64,000 nt of DNA, from positions 23,056,378 to 23,120,377 of the forward strand of contig JAKGHH010000008.1 of NCBI GenBank assembly GCA_022828595.1. The letters are read 5' to 3'. Positions within the stretch are counted from its first letter, which is position 1. Every line of letters begins with the position of its first letter. A program made the position numbers and the translations under genes. The notes below the pieces were generated by a model. It had not been told where the DNA came from, ran no database searches, and saw nothing but the letters and a program-made list of their open reading frames with translations. Below are positions 1 to 9,697 of the stretch, in pieces. Source of the DNA: Nelumbo lutea (lineage: Eukaryota > Streptophyta > Magnoliopsida > Proteales > Nelumbonaceae).

Positions 1-1845
1 GAAGTCATAAACCACTTTGGTGTCACCATTGGCCAGCTTCATCCGAACTCTATTCGGAACCTGGTGGGGACGATATCCCTTTTTTGCGAGCAGAATTTCC
101 CCTTGGACTTAGAGATATTCTCCTCTATCTTGATGCTCAAGAGACAGGCGGGTCCTCTTCCTGGGGGGAGACGGGCGTATTACCTTACTCCTCGCCAGGG
201 TTTTAAGCTTCTGCACGATCTCCCTAACAAGGTCCCGGCGTGGAAGCGGGACTATTTCGGTGTGCGAAGTGCACAAGGATGGCCCTTTCAGACCGTGTGG
301 GGTGAGGCCGCTCCCGACTCGGGCGTAACTCTTGATAAAGAGACGGTGAAGGGTCTCCGGCAGTGGGCACGGCAAGGCTTAAAGTGCCACCACTACTTAA
401 CGGAGGCTAAGCTTTTTGCAGCTGGCCTGAGTTCGGGTAGGTTTCTGGCTATGCGGTTTCTTGCATGCTCTGTTCCTTCGTTTTTTCTGATGTCGAACTC
501 GTTCTGCAGGTGTGATGGATGCGGGGAGAACTCGCGGCGGGTGTTTGTTCCAAGGTATGAAGAGGAGGAAGCGGGTCGCCAAGCGAACTCGTACCGAGCT
601 GCCCCTGGATGAGGAGCCCCATGCCCCAGACCATACGACAGAGGATCTGCCCAGGGAGCCCAAAGTGACTCCACCGGTGCACGAGATTGTCGGGGCGCCT
701 TTCGCTGAAACCACTCATACGGGCGCTCCTGCGTACTCAAGTGCTCCTCACTCTGGGTCTGCTCATACGCGGGCTGGGCCCTCAGGCTCGGGAGCTCAAG
801 GGGAGTTTAGGAGCGTGTTGATGTCGAACTACGCTCTTCAAAAGAGTAGGGATGCTACTTTCCCCGAGGAGGTCACGGCGTGGACCGATCTTCCCTTGAA
901 TCAGGTCGCTTGCCACGCCGTAACACATGCCATGGTGGTAAGTGAGATGCCGTCTTCCTTTTTTATTCTGTTGCTTCTGCTGTTATTTGCTCACTTGTTT
1001 CTTTTGGTAGGTGAATTCTTCAATTCATGCCTTGGCTGCCCAAGTGGAGAGGAGCTCAGGACAGGCGCGAGCTGCTGAGGCTGCTGCTCATGCGGCTGAA
1101 GAGGCCTTCCGTGCTGTAGAGGTATTTGTACTCCTTCTAAACTGAGCCTAAGCAAAAAAAAAAATGGAGGATTGACTGGAATTTTGATAAAAAAAAAGCC
1201 AGAAAACATGGAAATAATGGACCAGTTGGGATACTCTCCTCCAAACCAAAATACATGTTGGCTAGTGGTTGCCCAAATACATGCACCCTACAAATTTGTA
1301 TAAGTAATGCTAATTTATTTATGCTCAGTTTGGAAGGAGTACAAATACAAATTTGTAGAAGGCAAAATACCCGGGCTGCTGAGGCGGCTGCTTACGCTGC
1401 TGAAAAGGCTACTCGCGTCGCGATGGCCAGACAGGCGAGGTCTCAGCGTGACGCCGAGGCCATGGGGGTAGTTGTCAAGCACATGGCGGACTTAAAGTTG
1501 GATTTGCAGCATCAAGTCGAGTATCTTCAGGAGGACATTAGGGAGAGAACACAGATTTTCTCCCAAGGCATTGAAGATGCCAAAAAGAAGGCAGTTGAAG
1601 ACTATATTGCCTCCCCGCATTTTGACGATCTGATGGTGGACTCTTACAGGAGGGGGTTCAAGTTGAGCCGGTGGATGATCCGGAATACATACCCCGACCT
1701 CGATGTAAGTGCCATAACCACTTCGTGCATAACTCAGGAGATGGCCAATGCTGTCGATGGCGAGCCAGACTCTGAAGGAGAGGCAGGGCCTTTGGGTGTT
1801 GTTGAAGTGCCTTCCGATGGCGAAGAAGTAGCTCCGGGCATGTAA
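1..1845 (+). CDS. antisense accessory ORF of the Tat element (putative gypsy-type transposase family), 5' partial
   Basis: The frame is open from base 1, so the start lies outside the window. Exon 1 (1-436) encodes a compact domain like the plant 'putative gypsy-type transposase' family, with the segment YYLTPRQGFKLL followed by a Trp-rich stretch. Two introns of 73 bp each fit (437-509 and 938-1010), with GT-AG borders and preserved phase. Exon 2 (510-937) is Pro/Ser-rich. Exon 3 (1011-1121) and the piece 1372-1845 encode an Ala/Glu-rich, coiled-coil-like C-terminus ending in an acidic tail and a stop at 1843-1845. A 227-bp inverted-repeat element (1122-1348) separates the last two pieces and puts them in a different phase, so this copy is probably broken. 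Function is unknown; Tat elements commonly carry such an antisense ORF. Confidence 0.7.
1122..1348. mobile_element. MITE-like inverted-repeat insertion in the antisense ORF
   Basis: Arms at 1122-1151 and 1319-1348 are reverse complements with 28 of 30 positions matching (outer part GTATTTGTACTCCTTC). The interior is AT-rich. It splits the Ala-rich repeat of the antisense ORF: the coding sense resumes at about 1372. TGTAGAG just before it and TGTAGAA at 1355-1361 may be an imperfect target duplication. Superfamily unknown. Confidence 0.6.
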
Positions 1846-2056
1846 ATGTTTTTTTTTTTTTTTGCCAATGTACTGTTTCTTGCAATGGAGTGTCTTTTTC
1901 CCCTTGCTCATCTTCCCCGAGCTGTTTCTTTGCCGGGTTTTTAGATTTCCGTGGTCTTTTATGCCGCGAACTGATTTTTTGTCGAGCTGATAATGTGCTG
2001 AAGTTCCTCGGCTTGCCTTGTGGCACGGCTTGACTTCGTTCACTACGCTAGGTGGT
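1846..2056. other. spacer between antisense ORF and integrase stop
   Basis: About 210 bp between the two convergent reading frames of the Tat element, with a T run just after the antisense ORF stop (1849-1863). I see no coding signal. Confidence 0.6.
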
Positions 2057-5000
2057 TTATAGGTAGTATCGCCTCAAGTTCACGATGTTCCACGTTCGGG
2101 GTACTCGTTTGTCTTCCAAGGTTTCGAGTTCATATGCGCCCCCGAGCGCTGTTTTTACTTTATAGGGACCTTCCCAATTAGGTCCAAGCTTGCCGACGCC
2201 GGGTTCGGGCACCATAATTTTCTGGAGGACCAGGTCGTCGACTCGGAAGCTTCGTCGCTTTACTCTGCTATTGTAGTAGCGGGCTACCTGCTGCTGGTAT
2301 GCCGCTGTTCGGATGTGCGCGAGGTCCCTTACCTCATCCAGTAGGTCGAGGTTGGTGCGTAACTCGTCTCCGTTCATCCGATCGTTGTATGTTTCTAATC
2401 GCAACGTTGGTATTTCGATTTCCGCCGGGATCACCGCTTCAGTGCCGTAGGTGAGGTTGAAGGGGGTTTCTCCCGTGGCTGCTTTTTCGGTCGTTCGGTG
2501 AGCCCATAAGACACTTGGTAGCTCTTCGGCCCACAATCCCTTAGCTCGATCTAGACGTTCTTTCAGTCCGCGTAGGATGGCTCTGTTCATTACTTCCGTC
2601 TGACCGTTTGCCTGTGGGTGCGCGACTGACGTGAAATTTTGCCGAATCCCCATGTCCTGGCACCACTCTTGGAACTTGATATCCTCGAACTGTTTGTCGT
2701 TGTCGGAAATTAGAACCCGAGGTAATCCGAAGCGACATAGTATGTTCTTCCAAAAGAAGTTCTGTATGTTTCGGGCCGAAACAGTTGCCAGAGGTTCGGC
2801 TTCTATCCACTTCGTAAAATAATCTACCGCAACAACTAAGAATTTTCGCCCGCCTGCTGCTGGTGGGAATGGCCCGAGGAGGTCGATGCCCCATTGTGCA
2901 AAGGGCCACGGGCTGGCGAGGTATTTGAGGTCGGAGGCAGGTTGATGGTGGATGTTAGCGTGCTTCTGACACGTCGCATTTTCTGACGAGCTCGACAGCT
3001 TCTGCCTTCATCGTTGGCCAATAGTATCCTTGTCGAAGTGCCTTTTGGGCGAGTGCTCTGCCCCCCAAGTGTCCGCCGCACAGGCCTTCATGAGTGTCGC
3101 GGAGTACAAACTCGGCTTCGGTAGGTCGCAGGCACCGCAAATAGGGGAGCGTGTACGACCGTCGGTATAACCGTTCGTCTATTATGACATACTTGGCCGC
3201 CTGGCGCTGCACCCTTTTGGCGGCATTGCGTTCTACAGGGAGGGTTTCGTCTATCAGGAAGCTCGCGAGTGGATCGATCCAGCTCGGCTCTGCTTCTAAG
3301 ATGGGAGCGACCTCCTCTGTCCCCCCGAGAATACTAGGCCGAGGTAAGTCCTCTATGTACACGGTTCTCATATTGTTGTGACTCGTGCTGGCTAACCGGG
3401 ACAGGGCATCGGCCTCAGTGTTTTCGGACCTCGGGATTTGCCTAATGATGTGTGACCGGAAGTTGAGCAGGGCTTCTTTTACTTTGGCCAAATATGCGAT
3501 CATGGAGAGATCGCGTGCTTCGTACTCGCCGGTAACTTGGATAACCACGAGCTGAGAATCGTTGCAGATGACCAAGTGTTTTGCCTTTAACTTTCGCGCT
3601 AGGTCCAGCCCGGCAATTAGTGCTTCGTACTCTGCCTCATTGTTGGATGCCGCGAACTCAAAGCGTAGTGCGTACTCTACTTTTGTGCCGCTCGGGCCGC
3701 ACAAGACTATTCCAGCTCCGCTGCCCTGCCGGTTCAAGGAACCATCCACGTGAAGGATCCAGGGCTCCTCATCCCAATTCGCTCTTCGCCTGATCAGGAG
3801 AGATGCCACACTGGATGCTACTTCACGGGGTTCGAACTCTATGGGCTCAGGAGCTCCGGGTTCACCGTAAATGGGGACCTCGGGCTCGACCTGCGGGGCT
3901 TCGTGGCTGAAAGTGCACTCGGCGATAAAATCTGTCACAGCTTGGGCCTTGATAGCGGTTCTCGGTTTGTACTGGAGATCGTACTCACTGAGTTCGATGG
4001 CCCATTTCGTCAGTCGACCGGAGACTTCGGGTTTGAGTAAAACTTGTCTGAGAGGCTTGTCAGTTAGGACGATGACTATATGAGCCTGGAAGTACGGGCG
4101 GAGTTTCCGAGCTGCTATTACTAGGGCGTATGCTAGTTTTTCTATCTCCGGGTACCTTGCCTCTGCTCCCTACAAAATCTTACTAACATAATTTATGGGT
4201 CGTTGGACCCGGTCTGTTTCCTTTATTAGTACCGAACTGACCGCCTCGTCGCTTGCCGAGAGGTACAGTTGTAAGACCTCGCCCACCTCGGGCCGGGCTA
4301 AGGTTGGTATACTAGCGAGGTAACCTTTTAGTTCGTTGAACGCAAACTAGCAGTCCTGGGTCCATTCGAACCCTTTGCCTTTGACTGCCTTGAAGAAGGG
4401 TAGGCAGCGGTCTGCTGACTTGGATAAGAAGCGGCTTAGAGCGGCTATGCGGCCGTTTAGCCTCTGGACCTCTTTTACTTTCCGAGGTGGTTTCATATCT
4501 AGAACGGCTTTTACTTTGTCCGGGTTGGCCTCAATACCGCGCCGATTGACAATGTAGCCTAGGAACTTGCTCGAGGTGACGCCGAAGACACACATGTTGG
4601 GATTCAACTTCATGCTAAAGTGTCGCAGGATTTGGAAAACAGAATCTAAGTCTTGTATTAACTCTTGTGAAAACTGAGTTTTGACGACCATGTCGTCTAC
4701 ATAGCACTCTACCTTCGTACCAATCAGGGGCCAAAACAGCTTATTTACAAGTCTTTGGAAGGTTGCCCCGGTGTTTTTTAGTCCAAAGGGCATGACTTTG
4801 TAGCAATACAGGCCGAACTCGGTAATGAAGCTGATTTTTTCCTCGTCGGATGGGTCCATCCTAACTTGGTTGTAGCCCGAGTAGGCGTCCAGGAAGCTTA
4901 GCAACTCGTTTCCCGAGGTCGTGTCCACTAGGCGGTCAATTCTGGGGAGGGGGAAGCAGTCTTTCGGGCAAGCTCGGTTCAGGTCGGTATAGTCGATGCA

Positions 5001-7880
5001 CATGCGCCACTTGCCGTTTGCCTTTTTTACCAACACCGGGTTGGCCACCCAGCTCGGGTAGTGGACTTCCCTTATGAAGTTTGCTGCGAGGAGCTTCTCA
5101 ACCTCCTCGTCGACCGCTCTCCAGCATTCTGGGGCTAAGTTGCGTTTCTTCTGTTTAACGGGTCTGACTACAGGGTCAGTATTAAGCTTGTGAGTTATCA
5201 GTCCGGGGCTAATGCCGGGCATGTCCGCCGCGGACCAGGCAAAAATATCTAAATTTTGGAGTAAAAAACTTACCAGTTCGGCTCGTAGGGGATCTTCGAT
5301 GGAAGCTCCGATGCTTAGTGTGCGAGTTGGGTCCGTAGCTGAAGCCTGGATTGCGACTGTTTCCTCCGTGGGCGAAGCTCGCTCCTCACTTTGCTCCACC
5401 GGCCGCTCCAGCTCGAGGTTGTCGGACGTCTTGGTTTTTCCCTTTAGGGCGGCAACGTAGCACTTGCGGGACTCGAGCTGGTCGCCCCGCGCTACCCCCA
5501 TACCAAAGTCCGTAGGGAACTTCATGGCCAAATAGTAGGTGGAGACCGCCGCCCGTAGGACATGCGTGATCGGCCGCCCTATTATGGCATTGTATGGGGA
5601 GGGGGTCGCGACTACCAGGAAATCATGGTTGAGTCTGACCGCACAAGGCCATGTGCCGACTTCCACAGGGACAGTTATTTTCCCGAGGGGCCTAACTTCC
5701 TCTCCGCTGAAACCTACCAGGGGAGTGTTCGCGGGCTTCAGCTCGCTCCTCTTTAACTGCAGCTGGTCAAATGCCGATTTGAAGAGGATGTCCGCTGAGC
5801 TGCCCGAATCTACGAGCATGCGCCTGACCTCGAAATCGCTAATCCTTAGCTTAATGACAAGCGCGTCATCATGGGGGTAGTGGACTCCTCGCGCATCATC
5901 CTCCGTGAAAAAGATTGGTTCTTCGGTCTTTGGCCTCTTTGGGGGGTTCCTTTCTTCGAGGGCCACTTCACGAACTGAAGTCCGGGCTGCTGCCGAGGTA
6001 CACCCCGCTACTACGGATCCTCCCACTATTACATGGATGGTTCCCCGAACTGGCCTCTCTTTCGGAGGCTGCTTCTGCAACGGTTCGGCAGGTCTGTTGC
6101 TAGACTCGGGTTCATCCTTTTCTTGCTCCCCTTGCCGACCTGCTTTATTGTTATTGTTGTGCTATACAAAATTTCTCAAGTATCCGCGACGGATGAATCC
6201 CTCTATCTCGTCGCGGAGGTTATTATACTGTTCGGTGCTATGACCATGGTCTCTATGGAAACTACAATACAAATTCTTGTTTCTATCGTTCGGATTTCCC
6301 TTCAGGCGAGGTGGCCACCTAACGTACGGAGCGTCTTTGATCGTCATTAAGATCTCTGTCTGCCTCGTGTTCAACGCCGTGTAGTCCGTCCGAACTGCTA
6401 AGGGGGCCCGGAAGGACTGGTTCGGCTTCGGCTCCCGGATCGGGTTTTTTCTACTCACCGGGTTGGGGAGCTCGCCTTCTCTCTTTCTTTTCTCGTTCCC
6501 GCCTTCGGTTTGTTGGTTGATCTCTTCCTCGGTCCTCATGAACTTATCCGCGAGTTTGAGGAATTCGGCCACGGTCGCGGGCTGGTTGGCCACCATGTGC
6601 CATTTGAACTCTTTGTGCGCCATCCCTCTTTTGGCCGCCGCGAGCTGCACTGCGGGGTCCAACCATGGTATTTGCAAGCATGCCTCGTTGAACCGCTTGA
6701 TGTAGCCCCGAATAGACTCTCCTTCTCTTTGGACCACTCCGAAGATGCTTTCCTCTGTTCTGGGGCACCGTCAGCTGGTGACGAAGTGCGTGGTGAAGAC
6801 TTGCACGAACTGGGCCCAGCACTTTATCGACCCGGGGGCCAGGTTCCTGTACCAAGTGCAGGCTACCCCCCTGAGGGTGGTGGTAAAGGCCACGCACATG
6901 CACGATTCGCTAGCCCTGGCGAGGTGCATTTGCGACTGAAAGGCGTCAGCGTGGTCGTTGGGGTCGAAGGACCCGTCGTACTTGTCTAGAGGTGGGAGTT
7001 TGAAGTCTCTGGGTAAGGGGACCACCAGGAGTTTCGATGCGAGGGGAGAAGGAACGGAGAGAGTCGGGGTAGCCCCTACCTCGTCCGAGCTCGTGGCTTT
7101 GCCTCTGACTTCCGACAAGTCGCGGGTGGCGGTCTGGCGGCTTCGCCGGCGCCTTCGCCATTGAGCGGGCCTTGTGCTGGCACTGCTGGCCTCCGTGTTA
7201 CCGACCTTGATGGGCCCGGAGTGCTGGTAGTCCGCCGCCAGGGCGCTGAATCGATTTTCGGTGAGCGGGAGCTCGGGCTTGGAGCGCCGGGGTGCCGACC
7301 TCGCGAGCGAGGTTCCCGACCCACCCGCGGGTTGCGAGGCGGGGATGACATTTCTCTCTCTTCGGCCTGGGGACGAGGCCTGGTTGTTGGGGTGGTTTTG
7401 GGGCCAGGAGGCCTTCGCCTGGCGGGGGCGCCCATCCTGCGGGGAGGCCTTGACCGGCCTCGGAGCGGGGTGGTGAGGTGGAAGTAGTGGTTGGTTCAGT
7501 GGCAGTTGAGGGAACTGCTGTTGGTAGTGATACTAGGAGATGTTGTGCAGCACTTGGTGCTGGTGAAGCTGGTGTTGCTGGAACTGTTGCATTTGGGCTT
7601 GCATTGCCCGCATGCACTGCACCAGGTCCTCCAACCGGTCTTGGCTAGCTGCCAAGGGGACGGCAGTTGGTTCAGTGAAAGTTGTCTCAATGGGGAGATG
7701 AAAGGGGACGTTTGTGGTAGGAGGGTTTACGGGTGCCACTGCTTGTGGCGTGTTCAGGATGGGGATCCCATCCGTCGAAAGGGGGATGGTGAACTGTCCA
7801 ACGCATACCACGGGGACCTGAAGTTGCTCCCCGGTGGCGTTTGTCTCCGTGCTGCGTCCGGTGTTGCTGGAGGAGGCCAT
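2057..7880 (-). pseudogene. Tat gag-pol polyprotein, decayed (single frame with five nonsense codons and one frameshift)
   Basis: From ATG at 7880 one frame runs through gag (retrotransposon gag domain ~7100-6600, then a Cys/His box ~6230 whose second Cys is Tyr), an aspartic protease (VDSGSSADILF, Asp codon ~5810), RT (YVDD ~4690), the RT-linked RNase H (~4345-3950), a second RNase H (HVDGS ~3745, NNEAEYEAL, NDSQLV, ADALS) and integrase (zinc-binding H/C region ~3090-2965, core ~2930-2450). In-frame stops are TAG at 7533, TGA at 6771, and TAG at 6162, 4347 and 4170 (lowest base of each codon). Near 2972 a 2-nt loss shifts the frame so that integrase continues to the stop at 2057. At about 1,940 codons the length is normal for Tat elements. 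Not translatable as it stands. Confidence 0.9.
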
Positions 7881-7946
7881 GAGTATTGGGATTTTTAAAC
7901 AAGAAAGGGGGGTATCGAAGTTTGGAGGGAGGCTTTTTGAAGCGTT

Positions 7947-7964
7947 TTCCCACAGATGGCGCCA
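7947..7964 (-). other. primer binding site of the Tat element
   Basis: Minus-strand TGGCGCCATCTGTGGGAA lies two bases inside the LTR end (CATCA at 7967-7971). A TGGCGCC start is typical of plant gypsy elements and would pair with a tRNA ending GGCGCCA; I do not assign the tRNA. Confidence 0.7.
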
Positions 7965-8171
7965 ATTGATGGAGCGCGATCCGGCTGGTCTTAACTGTCC
8001 GCTGCCTTGCTTTCGAACGAGGTAGCAGGGATCCTGAAACGGGAGAGATGGGAAAGCTCCGGGGGGAACCCGGTGTAGAGTCTCCGAAGCTCAAGTTAGA
8101 ATCTTTCAAAAGCAAGGTAATACCAGATAGCGCAAAGTTTTTGCATACCTCTCTTATCGGGGGGGCAGGGG

Positions 8172-8182
8172 CCTCTTATAGT
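8172..8182 (-). promoter_or_regulatory. TATA-like box of the Tat LTR
   Basis: Minus-strand CTATAAGAGG in the LTR, downstream of the tandem repeat array. RNA would start near 8145, leaving about 180 bp of R/U5 before the PBS. Inferred from motif and position only. Confidence 0.55.
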
Positions 8183-8510
8183 CGCTTCGCGTACTCGCCC
8201 CGAGGCCCTTGTCAGATCGGGTATGATTACTCTGGCGCTTGTCAACTCGGCTGTCGTCCCTTCTGCTGAGACAGAACCGTCACTGCCTAACCGTCACTGC
8301 TTAACTGTCCAACTAGAGATGGCGGCATCAGTGGCGGTGGCAGGTGGCCGTTTAGAGTGCAGCTGCCAAACGTCAGATCCCAAGTCAGTCAGGCGTGGTG
8401 CCCTTGGGCACGGAATTCTCTGGTGCCAGGCGTGGTATGACTTGTTTGGCTTTGGTGCCTAGAAGATGATGTGAAGTGCTGAGCGAGGCGGTCTTGAGCT
8501 CGGAGGTATC

Positions 8511-8845
8511 CCGAACTGTAACAAGGTGGGTCAGTTCGGCGAAGTCTGTCCCGAGCTGTTACAAGGTGTCAGTTCGGCGAAGTCTACCCCGAGCTGTTAC
8601 AAGGTAGTTCGGCGAGGTCTATCCCGAGCTGTTACAAGGCACAGTTCGGCAAAGTCTACCCCGAGCTGTTACAAGGCAATCAGTTCGGCGAAGTCTACCC
8701 CGAGCTGTTACAAGGCGCAGTTCGGCGAAGTCTACCCCGAGCTGTTACAAGGTGGCAGTTCGGTGAAGTCTACCCCAAGCTATTACAAGACGCAGTTCGG
8801 CGAAGTCTATCCCGAGCTGTTACAATGTGGGTTAGTTCGGCGGAG
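8511..8845. repeat. tandem repeat array in the LTR U3, nine units of ~33-38 bp
   Basis: The core AGTTCGGCGAAGTCTACCCC followed by GAGCTGTTACAAGG recurs about nine times with small length differences between units (GT, GCAC, GCAATC and similar linkers). The array lies upstream of the TATA-like box in the transcribed orientation, where enhancer-like repeats sit in other LTRs. Confidence 0.85.
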
Positions 8846-8941
8846 TGTGCTCTTGCCGCCTAGGCTTGACCCCTTTTGCCGAGTTGTCGTTTCTGCCACG
8901 TGTCTCATAATAAAGAGGTCGGGCCAAATTTTCCTTCATCA

Positions 8942-9345
8942 GTATCGATTCTTGAGAAATTACAATATTATCATGAATTTGTCATTGTGGGACAAAAGCT
9001 CTTTGAAATGGTGAAATACACTTCTGCATTAGAGGTTTCTTTCTATTAGCCAAAACTTTACAAATAAGTTTATGCACACGTTATATATAGAAACTAATAG
9101 GCCTAAAGTCCTTAACTCTATGAGGATCAAAACATTTCAGGATTAAGGCAATAAAAGTTCGATTTATCATCCCAACAAATTTTTGTTCCTGAAAAATTCA
9201 CAAACAAATTCAAAAAAGTCCTGCCCACTAGAATTCCTAGTAATTCAAAATTGGGATTCCATCAAGACCAAGGGCTTTTAGAGCACTTATGGATTTAAAA
9301 ACTCCTTGAGTACCTTGAACTCTCAAAAATAGACATTTGAGTTCA
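8942..9345 (-). pseudogene. LINE (L1) reverse transcriptase remnant hosting the Tat insertion
   Basis: Minus-strand translation across several frames gives plant L1 RT finger motifs: GLDGIP, NRTFIALI, CFDPHRVKDFRPISF, HKLICKVLANR, PLMQKCISPFQRAFV and a HDNIVISQE-like end right at the LTR border. Frames are broken by stops and small indels. The rest of this LINE should lie beyond the missing 3' LTR. Confidence 0.75.
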
Positions 9346-9667
9346 TCTGTTAGTATTCTGTCAGTTAAACATTCATAATATAAAAAATATCCTTCTTATG
9401 TATTTTTGAGATCATTCTGTAAAGTAAAATCATCACTAGATAATGCTATCATCGAAAAATTTGAATATGTTATTTGTTGTCCATGTGAAAACATTATTGT
9501 TGGGAGACGTTTGGTTACTTGAGAATGAATAAATACACAAGAAGAGTATTGGGGGAAATAACGGTTTAACCACCCGGGTCAATGGTTTGCTGACCAAATA
9601 ATCGGTTTTGAGGGAAATAATGATTCTGAGGTAAAACGGAGCCAATCACCTAACTGGTTCCCGATTT
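9346..9667. other. AT-rich stretch without recognised gene
   Basis: Possibly more of the decayed LINE at its start; the second half carries CCGGTTT-like motifs seen in the hAT-like terminus that follows. No ORF with a recognisable domain. Confidence 0.4.
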
Positions 9668-9697
9668 TTCCGGTCTGGTTCAGTTTTGAAAACCATG
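9668..9697. mobile_element. orphan hAT-like terminus
   Basis: The sequence ending TTTTGAAAACCATG, read in reverse complement as CATGGTTTTCAAAAC, matches the termini of the complete element at 11029-12182. No partner terminus or TSD was found upstream, so it is a relic. Confidence 0.45.

Larger units (their letters stand above)
1..8941 (-). mobile_element. Ty3/gypsy Tat-lineage LTR retrotransposon (3' end off the window)
   Basis: Read on the minus strand the order is 5' LTR (7967-8941), PBS, gag, protease, RT, RNase H, second RNase H, integrase (ending at 2057), then an ORF on the opposite strand (1-1845). The 3' LTR must lie left of position 1. Two RNase H domains in pol and an antisense extra ORF between pol and the 3' LTR are known traits of plant Tat elements (Retand, Grande and RIRE2 relatives). 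The LTR begins TGATG and ends CATCA. The element sits in a LINE RT remnant (8942-9345). The TSD cannot be checked because the far end is missing. Confidence 0.88.
7967..8941 (-). repeat. 5' LTR of the Tat element (975 bp)
   Basis: On the minus strand it starts TGATGAAGG at 8941 and ends CTCCATCA at 7967, directly before the PBS. It holds a nine-copy tandem repeat in U3 (8511-8845) and a TATA-like box near 8176. Its partner LTR is outside the window, so age by LTR divergence cannot be read. Confidence 0.85.

Noticed and set aside
1706..1738. GTAAGT ... TCAG segment as a third intron of the antisense ORF
   Set aside because: At 33 nt it is too short for plant splicing and the frame reads through it without a break.
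3562..4083. Several plus-strand ORFs of 60-110 codons across 3151-7487
   Set aside because: They are antisense shadows of the GC-rich gag-pol frame; the minus-strand reading carries the conserved domains.
8511..8845. Array of evenly spaced repeats as a CRISPR-like locus
   Set aside because: Linkers between repeats are only 2-7 bp and not unique spacers; it lies in a plant LTR.
8526..9014. 162-codon plus-strand ORF with a repeated peptide unit
   Set aside because: It is the tandem repeat array of the LTR read on the non-transcribed strand; it runs out of the LTR into LINE debris and has no independent support.
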